A stretch of DNA of 64,000 nucleotides from Kaistella palustris DSM 21579 (GTDB taxonomy: Bacteria > Bacteroidota > Bacteroidia > Flavobacteriales > Weeksellaceae). This document shows, piece by piece, positions 60,218 to 64,000 of the stretch. A model generated the notes under the pieces. The model searched no databases and had not been told where the DNA came from. It worked only from the letters and a program-made list of their open reading frames with translations. The translations under genes were made by a program, and so were the position numbers. Every line of letters begins with the position of its first letter. The stretch's first letter is position 1. Location of the stretch: contig NZ_AULL01000018.1 of assembly GCF_000422265.1 (NCBI RefSeq), forward strand, positions 92,057 to 156,056. Reading direction: 5' to 3'.

Positions 60218-61447
60218 TTAATTGTATTTAAGGACTTTTACCGGTGAGATCTTGCTGATCAGATAGCTTGGTAAAATGAGGGATACTGCGGAAACGATGA
60301 GTATCCCCACAGATATTGCAAAGATGTAAAGTAAATTAAGGTCTACGGGTACCACGCTGAGGTAATAATTTTCGGGATTCAGCTTAATGAGGCCAAAATA
60401 TTTCTGGATCAGGAGAAAGCCGATGCCGATCAGATTTCCGAAAATTAAGCCGGGTACCATTATCATCAAAGTATAATTAATGAATATCGTGCGGATCTGG
60501 CCATTTGTCGCGCCTAAAGTTTTCAGCATACCGATAGAATTTGTACGTTCAATTATCAGTATCAGCAACACCATCACAATGTTGATTACCACAACTATGA
60601 GCATGATGATGATGATGAGCGCAATATTGGTATCGAAAATGGCGATGAAATCCATGATTTGCGGATAGGCGTCTGTCGCCTTCACCGTATAGTTTTTGTA
60701 GCCTGCGAGTTTATCGATAATGGGCGCATCGTTATCGATATTGTTGATGTTCTTTAGAAATACATCAATTCCGCCTACTTCGGAACCCGTCATGCCCTGA
60801 ATTTTTTTGGCGTGGTTGATATCACCGATGATGAACAGGTCGTCGATCATTTTGATGTCGGTCTTGTAAATTCCTACCACTTCAAATTTGCGGTACAGCG
60901 GGCTTTGATTGCCTTTGGAAAATATGGCCACAATGCTGTCCTTCACATTCAGGTGAAGATCCTGCGCAATTTTTTTGGAAATGCAGACTCCATTGTTGTA
61001 ACCTACTTCCGTTATTTTGGGAACCGTGCCGGCAACCAGGAATTTCTTAAAACGAGCCGCATCAAAATCCTTTCCTACGCCTTTATATATGATGCCCGCA
61101 AAATTATGTTCGTTTCTTAATATGCCACTCACCGAAACGTATTTCTGGGTGGATGCTACATCAGGCAACGCCTGGATCTTTTTCAGCTGAAGTCCGTCAT
61201 TACTTACGACCGAGGAATTATAGGAATTGTTGGACTGTTTTGATTTAATGGAAATGTGTCCCGAAAAATCAGCCATTCTTTCTTTGATCGCCTTTTTTGA
61301 ACCCACACCTGTAGAAACAGTGATCAGTGATACTATGACACCTAAAGCCACAGAAAGCCGACCAATAAACACAATAATCCGTGAGAGATTATTTTTATTA
61401 TCTTTGGAAAAAGCTATTTTTTTGGAAAAATATAACGGAAAATTCAA
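60218..61447 (-). CDS. ABC transporter permease (FtsX/LolE family)
   Basis: A 409-residue protein with one N-terminal helix (IVFIGRLSVALGVIVSLITV), a long periplasmic domain, and three C-terminal helices ending LPSYLISKISPVKVLKYN. IIERTNSIGMLKTLGATNGQIRTIF is the cytoplasmic coupling loop of FtsX/LolCE-type permeases. Such proteins typically extract lipoproteins from the inner membrane. The start is most likely TTG at 61447 (Met-Asn-Phe-Pro-Leu-Tyr-Phe), which overlaps the divergent DUF1343 gene by 26 bases. A longer frame to 61468 is also possible. Confidence 0.85.
   Translation of the reverse strand: MNFPLYFSKKIAFSKDNKNNLSRIIVFIGRLSVALGVIVSLITVSTGVGSKKAIKERMADFSGHISIKSKQSNNSYNSSVVSNDGLQLKKIQALPDVASTQKYVSVSGILRNEHNFAGIIYKGVGKDFDAARFKKFLVAGTVPKITEVGYNNGVCISKKIAQDLHLNVKDSIVAIFSKGNQSPLYRKFEVVGIYKTDIKMIDDLFIIGDINHAKKIQGMTGSEVGGIDVFLKNINNIDNDAPIIDKLAGYKNYTVKATDAYPQIMDFIAIFDTNIALIIIIMLIVVVINIVMVLLILIIERTNSIGMLKTLGATNGQIRTIFINYTLMIMVPGLIFGNLIGIGFLLIQKYFGLIKLNPENYYLSVVPVDLNLLYIFAISVGILIVSAVSLILPSYLISKISPVKVLKYN
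61399..61406 (+). promoter_or_regulatory. -7 box (TATCTTTG) of the DUF1343 gene inside the ABC permease gene
   Basis: TATCTTTG matches TAnnTTTG, 15 bases before TTG at 61422, and lies within the opposite-strand coding sequence. Confidence 0.45.
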
Positions 61448-62648
61448 GCGGGTTACTTTAAGTGCCAAAATTAAAGATTTACTTCTACTTGTGCTAATTT
61501 ATTTTGGTTTTTGCAGTTTCGCAGGTGCCCAGAATATTGGCAAAAACTGCTTTAAAACCGGCGCCGACCGCCCGGAACTGTACCTACCGCTGCTTAAAAA
61601 CAAATCGGTGGCAGTGGTCACAAATCAAACAGGTTTACTGCAGGATAAAACTTTCCTTGTCGATTTCCTTATTAAAAACGGCGTCACTGTTAAAACGATT
61701 TTCGCACCGGAGCATGGTTTTCGCGGTGAAGCAGGTGCTGGTGAAACAGTAAAAAATGGGGTTGATTCCAAGACTGGAATTCCAGTGATTTCCCTTTACG
61801 GAAGCAATAAGAAACCTAAGGCTGAACAATTGCGGGGCATTGATATTATTCTTTTTGATATTCAGGATGTAGGCGTGAGGTTTTACACATACATTTCTAC
61901 ACTTACTTATGTGATGGAAGCCGCGGCGGAAAATAACACTGAAGTGATCGTGCTGGACCGCCCAAATCCTCATGACGGATATATTGATGGACCGGTTCTA
62001 AAAGATCCATGGAAGAGTTTTGTGGGCATGCACAACGTTCCTGTGGTATACGGTTTAACAATCGGCGAATACGGGAAAATGGTTAATGGTGAAAGGTGGT
62101 TGAAAGACGGAATTCAGGCAGATTACACCTTAATTCCCATGCAGAACTATCATAAAAAGCAGCGCTATGAAATTTCTGCAGCGCCATCGCCAAATCTGCC
62201 AAATGCTGCCGCTATAAATCTGTATCCGAGTCTCTGTTTTTTTGAGGGCACACAGGTTTCTGTAGGGCGGGGTACCGAACTTCCTTTTCAGATTTACGGT
62301 TCGCCCTGGACAAAAAACTTACCTTACACGTTTACACCACACCCAACTGCGGGTGCTAAAAATCCTTTTCTGAACGGAAAATTGTGTTATGGCGAGAACC
62401 TTTCGGGATCGACGGATGATCTTCGGGCAATCAATTTAACCTGGTTGCTGAATGCATTTAATAATTACGAGAATCCGCGGCAGGACTTCTTTCTAAAAAA
62501 TCTGTTTTTTGATAAACTCGCGGGTACAGATGATTTACGAAAACAAATCCTGGCCGGTAAAACGGAAAGTGAAATCCGCAAGAGTTGGGCAAATGATTTA
62601 AAGGACTTTCAAAAAATCCGAGAAAAATATATGATTTACGACGACTGA
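61422..62648 (+). CDS. DUF1343 protein, NamZ-like exo-beta-N-acetylmuramidase
   Basis: A 408-residue exported protein. A signal peptide (KDLLLLVLIYFGFCSFAGAQN) is followed by the DUF1343 core: VAVVTNQTGLLQDKTFLVDFL, KTIFAPEHGFRGEAGAGE, VISLYGSNKKP, FDIQDVGVRFYTYISTLTYVMEAA and VLDRPNPHDG. NamZ of this family removes terminal MurNAc from peptidoglycan fragments. The long upstream frame is rejected as it covers the permease gene antisense; TTG at 61422 is the first start after the -7 box. A recycling role is inferred from the family. Confidence 0.9.
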   Translation: MEKYNGKFKRVTLSAKIKDLLLLVLIYFGFCSFAGAQNIGKNCFKTGADRPELYLPLLKNKSVAVVTNQTGLLQDKTFLVDFLIKNGVTVKTIFAPEHGFRGEAGAGETVKNGVDSKTGIPVISLYGSNKKPKAEQLRGIDIILFDIQDVGVRFYTYISTLTYVMEAAAENNTEVIVLDRPNPHDGYIDGPVLKDPWKSFVGMHNVPVVYGLTIGEYGKMVNGERWLKDGIQADYTLIPMQNYHKKQRYEISAAPSPNLPNAAAINLYPSLCFFEGTQVSVGRGTELPFQIYGSPWTKNLPYTFTPHPTAGAKNPFLNGKLCYGENLSGSTDDLRAINLTWLLNAFNNYENPRQDFFLKNLFFDKLAGTDDLRKQILAGKTESEIRKSWANDLKDFQKIREKYMIYDD

Positions 62649-62731
62649 AAGTAAAATTCGAAATAATTATAAATATTAAAACTGCGAAAAACGCTGTTTT
62701 TTAGTTAAAACCGGCTTACTTTTTTGCCAAA

Positions 62732-62757
62732 AACTTCCTTTCCGGAGGTTTTTTTTA
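62732..62757 (+). terminator. Terminator after the DUF1343 gene
   Basis: AACTTCC and GGAGGTT pair (one wobble) followed by eight T. Confidence 0.8.
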
Positions 62758-62840
62758 TCTCATTTTCACTGCAGTAATGGGACGTAGGGAGATTTTAACA
62801 AAAAAAATAACAGTTATGTAGAAAATAAGAGCAATTATAT

Positions 62841-62870
62841 TTTGTCATTCATAATGTTTGTTTAAATTTG
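62841..62870 (+). promoter_or_regulatory. Promoter with -33 TTTG and -7 TAAATTTG
   Basis: TTTG at 62841-62844 and TAAATTTG at 62863-62870 are 18 bases apart, a good match to the Bacteroidota consensus. It lies 30 bases before the beta-helix protein ATG. Confidence 0.65.
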
Positions 62871-62900
62871 GTGCGAGTTTAATATAAATTAATCAATTTT

Positions 62901-64000
62901 ATGAAAGAAAATTACATTGTTTCTGAAAGTGCGTTACAAAGTACGTTTTTCAGAAGTTCCTTCAAGATCGCACTTACCTGCGTTTTAATTGGAACCGCTG
63001 TGAATTATTCACAGGCACAAAGCATGAGGGTTACCGAAAACCCGGCCGCACTGGCGCTGCTAAGTTACGATGCGCAGATCAACGCTGCCGCAGCAAAGGT
63101 TAACCGAACAACTCCGAAAAACTCTGTTGCCCGCCGGGCAGTGGCGCTAAGCGGTATGTATACCGTGGGTGCAGCAGGGGATTATCCGACCTTGACGGCC
63201 GCTGTTGCAGACTTTAATTCCGCGGCGATAACTGGTCCGGTAACCTTCACGCTGTTGGATGCTGCTTATACCGCTGAAACATTCCCAATCGTCATCAACG
63301 CGAATGCCGGTTCAAGTGAAACCAATACGTTGACTATAAAACCAGCTGTTGATGTGGATGCCACAATTTCCGGGTCAGCTCCTGTTTTAATCAAAGTGAA
63401 CGGTGCAGATTACGTGACCATTGACGGAAGCAATAACGGCACAAACACCGATAATCTTACACTGAACAATACAGACGCTACAGCAGCAGACAATCCAGTA
63501 ATAGCCTGGGTTGCAAGTACAGCGACAGATGGTGCGGATTACGTAACCTTTAAAAATATTAAGTTTACAGGTTTATCGAGCTCAGGTACAATTGCTGGAG
63601 TTCTGGTATCCGGACCTACTTTTGGTTCGGCGGGAACAATTCCGAACAATCACCTTACTATTGAAAGTAACACCTTTACCAAAGCACAGAACGCCATGTT
63701 CATCCTGGGACTTGCTACCAGTCAGGATGATGGTGCTGTTATTAAAGACAACACGATTGGTTCTACTGATCCTTTGGACAGAATGGGCTTCCGTGGAATC
63801 GCTTTGCAGAATGCAAAAAACTTCACGATCAGCGGTAACAAAATAACCGGTGTAAGCACGGCATCTACTTCCACTTCCTCAGGGATCTTGGTTGGAGCAG
63901 CCATTAACAACGGTACCGTAACCGGTAACCAGGTTACCGATGTAAGCAATACAAATGCTACAGGTTACGGTTCAAACGGTATTTATGTAAATGCTGCAAC
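62901..64000 (+). CDS. Secreted right-handed beta-helix surface protein (partial, runs off the window)
   Basis: An open frame from ATG 62901 to the window edge, at least 366 residues. A long signal peptide (residues 1 to about 41, hydrophobic IALTCVLIGTAVNYSQAQ) precedes a variable linker. A repetitive region follows, rich in Gly, Asn, Thr and Val, with units like YVTIDGSNNGTNTDNLTLNN and ITGVSTASTSTSSGILVG typical of right-handed parallel beta-helices. In Flavobacteriia such proteins usually end in a T9SS sorting domain; that end is not visible. Candidate adhesin or polysaccharide-binding protein, inferred. Confidence 0.8.
   Translation, partial: MKENYIVSESALQSTFFRSSFKIALTCVLIGTAVNYSQAQSMRVTENPAALALLSYDAQINAAAAKVNRTTPKNSVARRAVALSGMYTVGAAGDYPTLTAAVADFNSAAITGPVTFTLLDAAYTAETFPIVINANAGSSETNTLTIKPAVDVDATISGSAPVLIKVNGADYVTIDGSNNGTNTDNLTLNNTDATAADNPVIAWVASTATDGADYVTFKNIKFTGLSSSGTIAGVLVSGPTFGSAGTIPNNHLTIESNTFTKAQNAMFILGLATSQDDGAVIKDNTIGSTDPLDRMGFRGIALQNAKNFTISGNKITGVSTASTSTSSGILVGAAINNGTVTGNQVTDVSNTNATGYGSNGIYVNAA

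Noticed and set aside
61227..61421. Longer N-terminus for the DUF1343 protein
   Set aside because: The extension is antisense to the ABC permease and would bury the signal peptide about 75 residues in.

Overview
The window reads as chromosome of a member of the Flavobacteriia, most likely the Chryseobacterium/Kaistella group of Weeksellaceae. The reasons are the recurring -7 promoter box TAnnTTTG upstream of many genes, families almost confined to Bacteroidota (DUF4290, DUF6341/DUF6427, DUF6952, DUF4834, OstA-like, GxxExxY), a type IX secretion sorting domain on a surface amylase, and MurA with Asp at the fosfomycin-target position. It is mostly core genome. No prophage, insertion sequence with a transposase, CRISPR array or rRNA operon is visible. 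The taxonomic call is inference from gene content, because no comparison could be run.

Layout. 0-5.7 kb: half-size EamA transporter, tRNA-Ala(GGC), uvrA, DUF421 protein, acetyltransferase, lipoprotein. 5.7-7.0 kb: peroxiredoxin-thioredoxin-DUF6952 redox operon on the minus strand. 7.2-10.3 kb: haem-binding protein, DCC oxidoreductase, DUF4290-murA pair. 10.4-14.9 kb: lemA-like, der, a decayed four-helix-bundle gene, upp, comF-like, queD. 15-18.7 kb: lpxH, a GxxExxY gene between inverted repeats, LuxE-like acyl-protein synthetase, PD-(D/E)XK-like protein, DUF4230. 18.8-25.6 kb: T9SS-exported GH13 amylase, MpaB-type oxygenase, pfkA-gapA. 25.8-30.6 kb: a Cys/His-rich protein, TonB-dependent receptor and lipoprotein that look like a metal-uptake unit, then tig. 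30.7-36.4 kb: mostly minus-strand housekeeping and conserved genes. 36.5-46.6 kb: LTA-synthase-like protein, DUF2147, pdhB, kup, a Fur-family repressor joined to an OstA-like protein, a class III aminotransferase and a START-like protein. 46.6-53 kb: degenerate class IV aminotransferase, YqgE, pdxH, HU, panD, flippase-like protein and M3 peptidase. 53.4-64 kb: lipoprotein, DUF4834, YfhO, a GIY-YIG gene inside inverted repeats, a glycosyltransferase, a cystathionine-synthase-like enzyme, an ABC permease, NamZ-like DUF1343 and the start of a large beta-helix surface protein.

Functional groups. pfkA-gapA (glycolysis), pdhB and the surface amylase form a carbohydrate theme. murA, lpxH, the OstA-like protein, pssA, the LTA-synthase-like protein, the NamZ-like protein and YfhO form an envelope theme. 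Peroxiredoxin/thioredoxin/DUF6952 is a redox operon. The most unusual material is intergenic or cassette-like. Two solitary nuclease-family ORFs (GxxExxY and GIY-YIG) each sit between imperfect inverted repeats that run into neighbouring genes. In the GIY-YIG case the downstream glycosyltransferase has no ATG/GTG/TTG start in front of its conserved N-terminus. Several intergenic regions carry related hairpin modules that look like a dispersed repeat family. Four genes have -7 boxes ending only 4-5 bases before the ATG, which predicts leaderless or nearly leaderless mRNAs.
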